Assembly: GCA_015501585.1 (NCBI GenBank)
Contig: JADNRY010000033.1
Coordinates: 124,001 to 188,000, forward strand
Length of the DNA stretch: 64,000 bases
Source: Rhodocollybia butyracea
Taxonomy: Eukaryota; Basidiomycota; Agaricomycetes; Agaricales; Omphalotaceae
Reading direction: 5' to 3'
In this document: piece after piece, positions 11,538 to 23,330 of the stretch
How positions within the stretch are numbered: position 1 is the stretch's first letter
How the letters are laid out: each line of letters opens with the position of its first letter
Made by a program: the position numbers and the translations under genes
The notes under the pieces: generated by a model
What the model saw: only the letters and a program-made list of their open reading frames with translations
Told to the model about the DNA's origin: nothing
Databases searched by the model: none

Positions 11538-12266
11538 GATCGCTTCAACACATGTTGTGCCCTCCATTGTGCTTACTGCACTTGGTTAGACAGTGTTCAA
11601 TGAACGTCCAACGCTCATTCCTGGAGTGTACGAAGTTCGCGTGTTGTGCATAGCTGGTCATGGTACATGGTAACATTCATGGATCGCATTTCTCTCCATT
11701 CCTGCATTGTTCAAAAATATACATGACTTTGCACACTGACACACACATGTATTTACATAGGCACCCGATGATCGAACGAACTGTTTAAGGGCTTTGCTGT
11801 GATGGCATTCCCTTTAGGGTTTTATTCCCTGCCAGGTAGACTTGGGGTCACCGCTATAATAGCCATAAAAGCGTTCATGTGCATCCGCTGGCAAACTGCG
11901 AACGATCATTGGGTTCTTGGCCTTCGTAGAATAATTGTACATACACATTACCTACCTGCTGCTTGCCTTAAGTTCTTCACATGCTGAAGGGATACTGTTC
12001 GATTGTGCTGCAAAGCACATCTGAACGTTGACTGAACGCATATTCTTGGCATTCAGTTACCCTATTTGTGTTCCGATCAACTTAAGTAACTGAGTCCGAA
12101 TTGGAATGATCGGATCAGTGGATGGAAAATGGATGGATAATTATATGCGATCAACACTGAAAACACTTGTCACGGGTTTCTGACTCTGTTGTTGTGATCT
12201 GAGTTCATAACTTGTGGAAGCACGTCACTGACTGTTGCTCTACTTTTTCTAGAACCTTATCAAAAC

Positions 12267-15200
12267 ATGTCTCTCTCAAACCTCTCTAGTGTTCCTCTCC
12301 TCAATGGGGCTAACTACCCCTCCTGGTCCAGTTCAATGACAGCGCTCCTTAGAGCTTCTCGTTGTTGGTCTGTTGTATGTGGACGGATCCTTCGCCCCAA
12401 ACAAACATTCCGCAAAGCAAGCGCCTCTGAAGTCGCTGCTGGCACTTACAAGGCCAATGAAGATATTGAAACCACCACTGCCGAACGGCAGAAAGAGATT
12501 GATGACTGGGACAGCATTGACGACCAAGCCATGGGCTTAATTGCCCTCCGACTTCCTGATGACATCAGGGCTACTGTCCTAAAGACTGACTCTGGTGAGA
12601 CTTGGGACGAAATCAAAAAGATCTATGGCAAACCCGGCTCTGCCGGCACTTTTGGCATCTTCAAAGAGGCCATTAACTTCCAAATCGACGGAAGAAACGA
12701 CCCTACTCTTGCCCTAGCATCTTTAAACTCCACCTTCTCCCGCCTTGATGGCTCTGGTCTCATTCTTCCCGAACCGGTAAAAGCTATGATTCTCTTGGCC
12801 GCCTTACCTACTCAATGGGATAGTCTTGCAATGACAATCCTTTCTCGAGATGCTACTCTCCTTACTCCGTCCAACATCATGCCGATCATTCAGGACGAGT
12901 ACCGCCGCCGCCAATCCAACGCTACCTCGCTCACGGCCCGCATCTCCGGCGTCAAACGTCAATCTGATTCCAAGTCTTCTTGGAATGATCAGAAGAAGAA
13001 GAAGGACACCAAGAAGGGAGCGCCTTACCCGGCAAGCAAACCTTCCAACGACTCGTCCTCTTCTTCCGACAAAGACAAAAAGACACGCCGCGGAAAGAAA
13101 GGAGGAAAAGGCAAAGAAAAGGCTCATGAATCGGCTGAAGTGGAGACTTCCAATGTCTCTAATTTCGCCACCTGCCTTGCCTCGCGCATTAACGACAGCT
13201 TCCTCCGTGAAGCCTCCCACGACTCCGTCCTTGACAGGATGAAGATTGAGGAAGTAGAGGTCGATCTCTCTGATCACCTTTGGCCTCAGACCAAACTCGA
13301 AATGGACATTGACGAGGAAATGTATGGCTCTGGAGACGAGCGCCTTATTTTCTGGCAAGCTTCCCTTAATAGTTTTAAGGAAAAATTCACTGACCAATTG
13401 CACTCATTACAACAGATGTTCAATAATATGGCTGGAATCTCGAACGGTCCAAATGGACCTTATGTATCACATTCTCCACGCTTTATGAACTCTGTACCTC
13501 CTAGTGAGGGTAAATTAAATAAAATGGTTTCTAATGAAGTGCATGGTGCGAATAAGAACCTTAGTCAGATATTTAACACATGGCTGCTTGATTCCGGTGC
13601 ATCTGGATATTTTACCCCTTATCGGCAAGACTTTGTGTCTTATAAAAAATTCACACATCCGATACCTGTCCAGACTGCTGACGAACGTACATCAACCTTT
13701 ATTGAAGGTGCCGGAACAGTCTACATAAGGCATGACAACGGCGAAGGAAAAATCCTCACGACTAAGTTACACCCAGTGTTTTACCAACCGCATTGCACAC
13801 ACCGACTTCTATCTGTTGGTTTATTAAATCGACAGGGTTGTTACACAACTATTAACGTTGAAAAATCAGTTATTCGTAAAACGGATGATGACTCAACAAT
13901 CATGACCTTATATCCCAATAACGATAGGGATAATATTCACTGGCTAAAGGCCGATGTAGTGAAATCTGAGATAGGCATGATATCATCTCCTAATGATTTT
14001 AACACCTGGCATAACCGTTTTGCACATCCCGGTGATGTCGTATTACGCAATGCTCCTGGAAATGTCAACGGACTACCTAAGTTGTCGATACCAGATAAAG
14101 AATCTCCATGCAAAGGTTGCGCGCTTGGAAAGGCTGCCTCCAAAGCATATCCTAAGTCCGAGAAACGAGCATCCAACCCTATGGATTTAATTCACGCAGA
14201 TTTGGTTGAAATTCCAACTGTCTCTTATCATAAATTTAAATTTGTGATCACTCTGCTGGATGACTGCTCTTCTCATGCTACTTCGATCATGCTGCGACAA
14301 AAATCAGAAGCGTTTCAAGCCTTCAAGGATTTCAAATCTTGGGCTGAAAAACAAACTGGACGCAAACTTGTGCGTTTCCGCATTGATCGAGGGGAGAACT
14401 TATCTCAAAGGAATTTACTTCCTTTCTCAAGTCTGAGGGTATTGATATTCAAATGTCCGAACCTTATGTTCATCAACAGAATGGTAGAGCGGAACGTATC
14501 AACCGTACACTCATGGAAAAATCCGAAGCCATGCGACACCATGCATGCTGCCCGGAGTCCTGGTGGCAATTTTCATATTCCACAGGAGTACATGTGTATA
14601 ACCGCACACCGATCCGTCGATTGAACTGGAAGACACCAATTGAAGGTTTTCTCAAAAAGAAACCTGATGTCTCGTACTTCAGAACCTTTGGCTGTGGCGC
14701 TTATGTCTTTATTCCTATTGACAAGCGAAAAAATAAACAATCCCCACACTCTGAAGCAATGACTTTCATTGGATATGACCAAGGAAGCAAAGGATATCTA
14801 TTCATGCGTAGCGATAATTCCGTAGTGCATGCTGCACAAGCAACTTTCTATGAGAAATGGTTTCCACGGTGCAAATCCGAATCTGATTCTGGAGTAAAAC
14901 CCGCTATACCTGTTGCCCCCACGCCTGTGAAACCTTCGCAACCTTCAAATGGTAATGGTGCAGACATTCCATTTGATCCGGAATTCCCGGAAGATCAACC
15001 ACAACCATTTACTGAACCGGAAAATGGACCGCACAGTCCACCAGCTGGCCCAGATCCAGATCTGCCTGGTGATGATGATGCTCCAAATCCCAATCCTCCG
15101 GTACCATCTCGATCACCCACCCCTCCACCTCAAGCAAGAGACCCTTCACCACCTGCTCCCGATCCTAATCCATTCAGCTACCGTCCCGAAGACGTTGAAG

Positions 15201-17161
15201 CATGGAAACGTGTGAACCCCACTAGAGAACGCCGTGCACCCTTGCGCCCTGGCATGATACCCACGCCTGGCACTTGGAGCCGACAAGCTGATCGTGAAGA
15301 ACGTGCTGAGCGCTTTGGACACGCTAGACGTGGACTTGTGCCTGCTCGCAATATAGTTCCTGATCAAGTTCCGCCACCGGTTCCACCACCACGTCCATTG
15401 AATCCTGATGACCGTATGGTCACACCGCCACCTCCAGGCGCTACTCCGGATTCTGACATAGAAGAGGAAGCACTTCTGACTAAACTAGCTCAGGAAGGGG
15501 GAGTTGAATTACAAAAATACCTTCTTTCGCAAGCAATCTCCGATTACCTAGAAGAATCATCTTTTATCACAGATCTTGACAGTGAAATGATACCGGCTAA
15601 ACACGAAGCCGCTAGGAATAATCCTGATAATTGGATTTCTCCAACATCATATCGTCATTTACCATCTGCTGAAAGAAAGAAATGGGATCAAGCATGCAAA
15701 GATGAGATCGATGGTTTGAAGAAACGAAATGTCTTTGAAGTAGTTGATCTACCAAAAGGTCGCAAACCTATCCGTTGTCGATGGGTTTTTACTAAAAAAT
15801 CTGACGGTCGCTATAAAGCCCGACTCGTAGCAAAAGGTTTTTCACAAGTAGAAGGTGTGGATTATAATGAGTTGTTCTCACCGGTCGCCCGGTTTGAAAC
15901 TGTACGAACTCTCCTAGCTTTAGCCGCATTAGAGGACTGGGAAATCCAGGCTCTTGACGTCAAACAGGCTTTTCTTTATGGCAAGCTAGATGAAGAGATC
16001 TACATGGAACAACCTAAAGACTTCATTAAAGAAGGCACACCGAAAGTATGGCGGTTACATCGTGCATTATACGGACTGAAACAAGCTAGCTTATCCTGGT
16101 GGAAGGAATGTAACGCCTCCATGGGAAAATTGGGATTTAAGCGCTGCTCTTCAGATGCTGGTGTATACGTCTTTAAATCAAATGGCAAAACCGTAACTGC
16201 CATCATCTATGTTGATGACGCACTCTTTCTTGGCAAGGACAAAGATCTTGTTCTTAAAAAGAAAAACGAGTTTATGAAATTATGGGAATGTCGTGATCTA
16301 GGAGAACCAACTGAGTTCCTTGGAATGCGGATTACACGGGATCGTTCCAAACGTGTCCTAACACTTGACCAACAACCTTATCTTCGAAAGGTCATAGAAC
16401 GTTTTGGACTGACTAATGCCAAAGCTACCCCAACCCCATTACCTTCATCCTGGGTTCCTCGTGCAAACACTGGTCGTGTAGATGCCAAACTTAGACAACG
16501 CTTCCAAAGCGTAATTGGATCTTTATTGTATCTGATGCTAGGCACCCGACCCGACATTGCTTATGCCGTTATAAAACTCTCACAGTATTCGGCGAATCCA
16601 AACCCAGACCACCTGGCCAAAGCACTTTACATTGTGCGCTACTTAATTGGGACTTCTACTTACGTACTTGTCTTTGATGGTAGATCTGACCATGGCTTCT
16701 TAGCCTATTGTGATTCTGACTGGGCGTCAGATCCAGATGATCGAAAATCCCATACTGGGATGATTATCAAACTTGCCACAGGTCCAATCTGCTGGACTTC
16801 TCATAAACAGAAAACAGTTGCTCTTTCATCGACTGAAGCTGAATACATGGCTTTATCTGATTCATGTAGACAACTTATGTGGCTCAAGTCTCTCTTTTCT
16901 GAGATCGGAATTACTATCGCTGTATTGCCCTTATGTGGTGATAATCAAGGATCAATCTTTCTGGGATCTAATCCTGTACAAGAAAGAAGAACCAAGCATA
17001 TTGATATACGATATCATTATATCAGAGAACGCATCGAATCAAAAGAAATAGAACTCTTCTATGTTCCTACTGATGATAATGTCGCAGATCTTCTCACGAA
17101 GAACCTTGCACTTGTCAAATTTCAGAAATTCCGCAACAGTCTTGGAATTCTCTTTAATTGA
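12267..17161 (+). CDS. Copia Gag-Pol polyprotein, broken by a 1-nt deletion in integrase
   Basis: Structural and enzymatic polyprotein of the retrotransposon. The first frame (12267-14624) has a copia Gag beginning NGANYPSWSSSMTALLRA, a Lys/Ser-rich region (about 13000-13130) in place of a visible CCHC zinc knuckle, the protease motif WLLDSGASG, the integrase HHCC zinc region (WHNRFAHPG ... CKGCALGK) and the first integrase Asp in IHADLVE. The second frame (open to 17161) continues integrase at SEPYVHQQNGRAER, then a Pro-rich linker, reverse transcriptase (LDVKQAFLYGKLDE, IYVDDALFLG with the YVDD box) and RNase H (YCDSDWASD, LSSTEAEYMAL, ADLLTKNLA). The frames meet at the G run 14391-14394: after IDRG the conserved frame continues only if one more G is present, so one G has been lost. 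All other catalytic motifs are intact. Confidence 0.92.
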
Positions 17162-17246
17162 TTCGCTATAGACTGTGCAATATGTCTATAAACTATAATG
17201 CCGTTTAAAGTCGATAAAAAAATTATACTTCTTAGCTACAATTCTT

Positions 17247-17258
17247 AGCGAGGGGGAG
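17247..17258 (+). promoter_or_regulatory. Polypurine tract
   Basis: The purine-rich run agcgagggggag directly precedes the 3-prime LTR, where plus-strand DNA synthesis of an LTR retroelement is primed. Confidence 0.7.
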
Positions 17259-17775
17259 TGTTGAAACTAGATTACCGCTTATGAGTCGTATCTAATCAGT
17301 AATGTGAGTCGACTAGACGCACTTGCTATACGATCGATGAACTGTCGATATATGCTATGTTGAAACTCACCCTCAAACACTAGACGCAGCCTCTACGCAG
17401 GTTCGTATAGATGTAGTCAATTATGCCATTCGCTATTAGTCTTATGATACATAGCTTGTACGCTGCCTTGCAGTACCTATGAACATTACCTATAGAATTA
17501 CCATACGGACTCCATCTTCTAGGGTACATTATGCACATGTATATGCACTATGTTTAGCAGTACGACTCAAGTAGACTCATACATTGTTATAGGGTTTATT
17601 ATATTCTGTAGTATAAATACTGTAGATATTTTCCTGTAACAATAACAAAGAATCCTACTATTCGTCTGGACACTTGTTCTGCTCTCAACAAGCACTCTTA
17701 CCACTCCTATAACATCCCTAACACTCTCAGGTGAGTAGGCTGTCGACCTTGTGTTGACTGACCGCTGTTTCTACA
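17259..17775 (+). repeat. 3-prime LTR of the copia element
   Basis: 517 bp, paired with 11007-11523; no difference seen by eye. Confidence 0.93.
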
Positions 17776-17785
17776 AGCAAGTGGC

Positions 17786-18120
17786 ATCAGGATCTGATAT
17801 ACATAGGCCTCCCTCTTTGCCCCTTGGTATGGTAATATAATGCCAGATTTATTTAGAGAGGGGGAAACATAGTTATACTAATCCTCTCATGAGGTGACTC
17901 TACTATCTCTCGTGCCTGGTCCACTGCAACCCATCCATCATGTTCCACCAATTTCATTTCATGCTTGGGTATGTTGTGGACCGTGGTAAATGCAAGGTAA
18001 CTGGCTACTACACTGAGTATCTGCTGTTCCTGACTTGATGCACATAAATGATACTGTATGTTGAGTTAATGAGCATTACTAATGGACTAGCCAAGCTCAG
18101 AGAGATGATATTCGGTTCCA
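17786..18120. repeat. Dispersed repeat (copy 2 of 3)
   Basis: Similar to 6087-6420 and 41705-42060 (shared ggatctgatatacatagg, ctctcatgaggtgactct and gctcagagagatgatatt). It is the sequence into whose edge the copia element inserted. No coding capacity seen. Confidence 0.6.
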
Positions 18121-18239
18121 CTCCACTGTACGGTACGGTTCTCTGCCAATGGCCAAAAATATCTGCTTCCGATTAACAGGACCAGAGCATTCAAAGAACG
18201 TGGGTGAAGCAGTCACTTGAGTGCAAATTATCATTGTGG

Positions 18240-18987
18240 TCACTGTCGATGAAGAAATAAATATGGGCAAATGGGTTAGTACACCACATCAGATTTGGTC
18301 CGCTCTGTAGACTGTTGCTCCACATTAGTTATAACGGCTCTCATCGAGGATCATTCCATATCCGACGACGCTAGTTCATCGAAAACAGTCAGGCCAAAGA
18401 GATTTGGAGTAATTGGCCAAACGAATGTACATTACCCTCCTGGCCAGTTTCTCGTGGTGAGCCCTGTAAAAGACTTTCCAATCTCTACTTGAGCGCACAT
18501 TTAACTTTATTGATTCTTGCATCCTCTCAGCTCTCAGAACGGAGCTAATCTCCCCGTGAATACATCTCTTTCCGTCGTCAATTACCACCAGGATGACAAA
18601 AGCGTTGTCTGTTGGACGCCGTCGAGTCCGGTTCTGAGCACAATATATTATTGATAGTGAGCAGTGGAATACAGAGCGAACGTCTTGTCTCGTGGATATC
18701 CTAGTTGGTATGGAATCTGGATTCCCGAGCTTTAGTCCAGACGCATCTGTCTCCCGGTTAAGTAGGACCAAGCGTTTGGCATTTGACAGTTTAGGAGTGT
18801 GAATGTTCTGTATATTACTCTTCATATTTGTATTTGTCCGCTACGTCGTACGTCGACCAAAGCCCCATATCAAAGATTTCAAAGACTCTCTCAATACTGG
18901 TGCGCGTTTTCATCCTATGTTGCTTCATATGCACCATGCTCACTAGCGCTTGGGAACAGTTCACGTTTTGCATATAATCTATCAAAC
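18240..18987. pseudogene. Mosaic relic including GH27 fragments on both strands
   Basis: About 18240-18360 matches 45.71-45.81 kb (gtcgatgaagaaa ... catcagatttggtccgctc). About 18500-18590 is a GH27 exon-4 relic (aacggagctaatctccccg ... gtcgtcaattaccac). On the minus strand, 18660-18760 holds another GH27 piece reading GRQMRLD. These are remnants of the repeating unit also present at 43.3-44.1 and 45.7-46.6 kb. Confidence 0.55.
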
Positions 18988-20990
18988 ATGGCACCCGCTT
19001 CAAGTTCAGTGGTAAAGTTTTTCAAATCCCAAACACAATCACACACTCCTCACACTAAACCGTAATCTGAGCTGTTAAATGGCGATGGCAAATACCAATG
19101 TCTCTCGTCAGATTAAGAAGATCAACCACCGCTTCCGAAAAAACCAAAAAAATACTCATACGCCAGATGTAGGTCCTCATCGTGAGGCGCTTGAAAAGAG
19201 GTACAAACTCAACAATCACCCGAATCTGTTTCCCAACAAGCGCATGTTCAAGGGACCATGCGGTGGTTACTGGAGCTTCATTCACATGCGATAGCAAACT
19301 GGGCGTCGAAAACTGTATGCTTTCATTTCTTTTGCTTTTTTATTTCCCATATAATGACTTTAAACTTCTAGAGCGATGGGTCTGCGACCATTACCAAGCC
19401 TCCAAATACAGAATATTTCGAGTGTAAGCAATGCAAGCTTCCACCGTTGACCAGGACCTCCCGTTCCTCAGATGTTCCTTCAGCCATGCCCATTCCTTCA
19501 GCAGCTCTTGCTCCTTCAACTGTGCTTGTTCCTTCTGCGCTTGTTTCTCCGGAAACTCCTGTTCTTTCAGCTACGCATATTCCTCCAGCTGCTCCTGGTC
19601 CTTCAGCTGAGCGTGTTCCTTCAACTGAGCATGTTCCTTCAACTAAGCGTGTTCTTTCAGCTGCGGCCTGTATAATTTGGAGTCAGGGTAGTGAGTCTTG
19701 AGTATATTTGATTTGCGTTTGAGTCAAAACTTTGGAGTTTGAGTCAATTGAGTCAAAACTATTTGAGTATGAGTTCGTTTGATTTGAGTATGAGTAGAAA
19801 TGTTATTATTTTCTGTTAACCATTGAGTATAGATAGGTAGGTTAACTGGCATGGTGCCATTAACAAACAGCTGGGTTCCACGCTACATATATCGCGCCTA
19901 AGATATATCATTATGCCGTGAGCATCTATCTCCAACGTTGCTACAATGGGAGGTTGGAAACTCCGGACTCGCAACGCCTTGTCGAGGCGAGAGTAGGAGT
20001 CCTGCTCCTCCGGGCCTGTTACCGGTAAAAGGGGAGGTGTTTCCCCGCTCAAGATTATTTTCCCTTTCTTATCTTATAGGCTGATCTTTTACCTTTTGTT
20101 TGCCTCATCCTTACTAGCTACGCTTCATTGATAGACCGCATCGGGTAGGCGGCATCGTTATTTTATTTATACTTCGATACTTTCATTTATTTCCCTCAGT
20201 GGTTGTACACTCGTGTACTGCTGAGGGTAAGTTTATTTATCTACATTCTTGTGTTCTTCGTACTGATATCCACTTACAGTTTAGAACACTTACTAGTAAG
20301 TTCACAGCCTTCAACAGACACAATCTGCAAGTGTCTATTGCGAGCGTTGCTGCGCAGGATCTCCTTACACGCAACGCCTTTAGTAGCCACTACCTGATTT
20401 TTACAACCGAGTTAGATATTACCTTAATACTGGCTGTGTGTCTTAGGTCGGTCAATGTGCAGCAGATATGCACCTGACAATAAAATGAGGTTTATATCAA
20501 TATTGTCACAGAACAGCCTGTTGATGAATCCAAGAGTCCGCCTTACTGAGTCAGTCCCTCTGTATTGACTAACCCATCTCTCGGAATATTTGACTGTTGG
20601 AGACATCCTGGAATGTACATGCATATCAGGACATTCCCTTCCTCGGGCGGACAATGCTTACAAAATACCATACAGCTGAACATTTACTTTCACACCAGCG
20701 CCTCTGGCTCCCTCAGATGTTCTACTACCAATGGAGGTGAGATCAAGTATACTTATATGGTACAGTAGAGGTTGATTTGACCATCAGTCACCAGAAATTG
20801 AGCTTGACTCATTGAACTCCAATGAAACTCAAGTGACTCTTCCATCAACCTGAATTGAGTTTGGCTCGAGCTTGACTCACTGAACTCCAACAAAATACCT
20901 CATAGAGTGAGAAGACATAAGACAGTTCAGACTCATATGTCTGGCTACAGTTCTACCTACCAGAAGCAGTAACATATACACTTACAAATA

Positions 20991-22083
20991 TTATGCTAGC
21001 CCAATCTTGTGGCGGAGGGCTTTACACAGCTGCCAACCCTTGTTCCTGCCACTTGAGTGCTCCAAAACCTCGACCACTTCATTCCTAGATACGGCAAAGA
21101 CATCATGATCAAGTGTCTCATTTTCCATTGCCAAGTTTGCCACCAAAGCAACATACACCATCTCTTCTGAGTTGATCTCCTTCCAATAGATACAGCGTAC
21201 AAATTTACCTGCATGATCACCTTCAATTACTGCTAAGAGATGTTTTGTGGTGCGGAGTGGAGGTGGGTTTGGTTTCTGAATAAGAGCAGCATTGATATGC
21301 TCAGAATGACCGCCTTGTTTCTGAAACGAGAGAGTGTGGTCATTTCTCGTAACATATTTTCCAAATCCACCAAATTTAGGGTGTGCTGGTGCGATTGACA
21401 CAAAGAAAGTATGCCTGTTGAATGCAGGATAGAACATCCAATGCGATGATTCAGGTTCAGGAGACTTGGATATCTGTAGCTCTCAGTTAATATCAAGGCT
21501 ATCGAGGCTTTCCCATGTATTTATAACCTTACATTCATAGTTAAAGTTAGACTCTGCAATTACTGTATCCAAAGAGGGCTGTGGAGTTGTAGCATGACTT
21601 GGAATGTCACACAGCAGAGGAATATATTCCCTTTCCACTTGCTTGGGCGTGTAATTGGAGTTGAGGTGGAAAAAACTCTGGTTGCCCTTGAGAGGGCACA
21701 TTTCAATCAGTGCTCTCCAGTGTCTAGTGAAGATATAATAAAAGAATCAAAAAGTAAGGTATATGACCAATATATGACTGTAATATAACTTACTCAGGCT
21801 CTCGCACATCATTGTAGTCTACAGTAATTACACGATTGGTCTGTTCGGGTGTGTAAACCATAAGTGCAAGTGTAACTGTAAGGCCACTGGAGCTTGTATT
21901 ACTCCTGTTTACATCGCGGACTATGCCAAGTTGACCTTTGTGTTGCCCAGTAATGATCTTGACACAAAGGCCAGTCCAAGGTGGGGGTCCAGAGTACATT
22001 GAATCAGTCTAAACACATTGATTTATCCATCCAGGTCATATATTGTACCAGACTCTGAGACTCACCGAGTGTAGTGGCAGCAT
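20991..22083 (-). CDS. KOW-motif protein carried by the small MULE (possible premature stop)
   Basis: Spliced minus-strand gene inside the non-autonomous element. A short first exon (MLPLHS) joins through GT-AG introns to an exon with PPPWTGLCVKIITG and QHKGQLGIVRDVN, a KOW-type beta-hairpin motif (KOW domains bind RNA or nucleoprotein), then to a long exon with HLNSNYTPKQVEREYIPLL. An in-frame TGA (21483-21485) follows SLDSLDIN, after which the same frame stays open through PAHPKFGGFGKY and GDHAGKFVRCIYWKE (a second KOW-like stretch) to KIGLA at 20991. Either the protein ends at the TGA, the TGA is a mutation, or a short intron removes it. KOW proteins of this kind are frequent beside basidiomycete transposons, so it may be transposon cargo rather than a captured host gene. 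Confidence 0.5.
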
Positions 22084-22289
22084 GGAGGGGGGGCATGTTT
22101 AACTCAATGTAACAACAACGGATAAAAGTGCGCATGGGCACAGCAGCACATCAGCCGCATCAAAATCTCATCAAGTTTAACGCTATTTTACCCGCCTGTG
22201 TGCGTGTGCCGAAGGTATAACGGGGATATCATGATTGAGGCTTGTGAGCCTGAGTCCGCAACGTGGTTTAGGCATCATTATTGAGGCTT

Positions 22290-22620
22290 TTTGAGCCTGA
22301 CTCGAGTTTGACTCGAGCTTGACTCACTCAACTCCAATAAAACTCGAGTGACTCCAGCTCGACCAACTCAACTCCAACGTTGACTCCAGTATGAGTTTTT
22401 TAGCGTGACTCAAGCTTGATGCACCAAACTCCAATGTGACTCAAACGTAAATGCAAGTCAAATATTTGAGTCACTTGAGTCACTTGAGTATGAGTATACT
22501 CAAGTCCTTGACTCAACTTGACTCCACTTGACTCACTTGACTCGCTTGACTTTTTTATATTTGAGTTTGCGTCAAGTGCGTATAAATTTGGAGTCAAGTG
22601 AAGTCAAGAGTCAAGACAAT
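22290..22620. repeat. TGASTCA-rich subterminal array of the small MULE
   Basis: Dense irregular repeats of gactca / gagtca, many forming TGACTCA or TGAGTCA, matching the array at 29.76-31.36 kb in reverse orientation. Confidence 0.75.
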
Positions 22621-23330
22621 CTCAAATTGAGTTGGCGATATATTTTACACTTCCAGCGTCCAGCATCACTTTAGAATACATAGATATCGTTATTCGCTGG
22701 TTTTAGATAGTTGCGCACATCGTCAAGCCCATTGATGGACACATTGATCCCATCAAAGGTAGCTCACGCGTAGGTAGAAGCGATGAGTGTCGAGAATCCA
22801 AGTCAGAAAACATTGGGCACATTGTTCAGGTTGCAATATGCAGTTATACCTACTATTTGACGTCGTACAGTGAACAGCCAGATACTTACTATGTACATAG
22901 TTGACTCCAATTAATTTGAGTCAAGACTCAAAACTCACCTGACTCCAAATTTTGATGCAAGACTCACATGCCTGACTCCAAATTCTACCTACCGTTTCAG
23001 CTGTACCTGTTCCTTCGGTTGCGCCTGTTCCTTCAGCTGCGCCTGTTCCTTTGGTGGCTCCCGTTCCTTCAGCCGCTCCGGGTCCTCCAGCTGCGCCTGT
23101 ACCTGCTACAGGATTCATAGAACTCATAGCTGCTCAAATGATACAGCAGATCCAGCAAATGCAAATGCAACAGATGCAGTCAATTATGCAGACTTGGACA
23201 CATGGAGCTGCACCTGCTTTGCCCTCAACTATGCCTCCTACTACGGCGGCGGCTTCCGCGCCAAGGACATCAATTGCTCACCCAGTTCCTTCAAAATCCA
23301 GTAAACTTGTTTTAAAAAAGATACATACAG

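Larger units (their letters stand above)
11002..17780 (+). mobile_element. Ty1/copia LTR retrotransposon with TSD agcaa
   Basis: Complete element. LTRs lie at 11007-11523 and 17259-17775, each 517 bp, starting TGTTG and ending CTACA. A 5-bp target duplication AGCAA flanks it (11002-11006 and 17776-17780). The order is LTR, primer site, a leader of about 740 nt, Gag-PR-IN-RT-RNaseH, polypurine tract and LTR. The integrase-before-RT order identifies Ty1/copia. By eye I find no difference between the two LTRs, so the insertion should be recent. The paralogous sequence around 41.69 kb (cagtgttgagcaaagcatt) represents the site without the insertion. Confidence 0.95.
19664..22994 (-). mobile_element. 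3.33-kb non-autonomous MULE-type element with 9-bp TSD tttcagctg
   Basis: Ends match those of the 8.46-kb element at 29754-38216 in inverted orientation. The left end CGGCCTGTATAATTTGGAGT equals that element's right end reverse-complemented, and the right end (reverse complement CGGTAGGTAGAATTTGGAGT) equals its left end. It is flanked by a perfect 9-bp direct repeat TTTCAGCTG at 19655-19663 and 22995-23003. Subterminal zones are dense in TGAGTCA/TGACTCA. It lacks the transposase gene and instead contains a KOW-motif gene on the minus strand, so it must be mobilised in trans. Confidence 0.9.
18988..23330 (+). pseudogene. Ala/Pro-rich nuclear protein, copy 1, split by a MULE and lacking its C-terminal domain
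   Basis: Matches the genes at 44.19 and 46.77 kb. The left part (18988-19663) keeps HTPDVGPHREALEKRY, GPCGGYW and the PSA/PST repeats but has stops and frame changes near its start. It is interrupted by the element at 19664-22994. The right part (22995-about 23300) resumes with PSAAPGPPAAPVPATGF, the Gln/Met segment QQIQQMQMQQMQ and a Ser/Thr-rich stretch. The C-terminal domain present in the other copies (DDFGARYKLS ... NGLW) is missing: after SKSSKL the sequence jumps into what lies about 0.5 kb beyond the stop codon in copy 3 (gatacatacagccttggagatcat, compare 48227). Confidence 0.75.

Noticed and set aside
12804..13403. 199-aa minus-strand open frame
   Set aside because: Antisense to copia Gag with no coding features.
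14360..14470. Programmed ribosomal frameshift between the two copia frames
   Set aside because: The break is in the middle of integrase at a G run, not between Gag and Pol, and the conserved sequence is restored by one extra base; a deletion is simpler.
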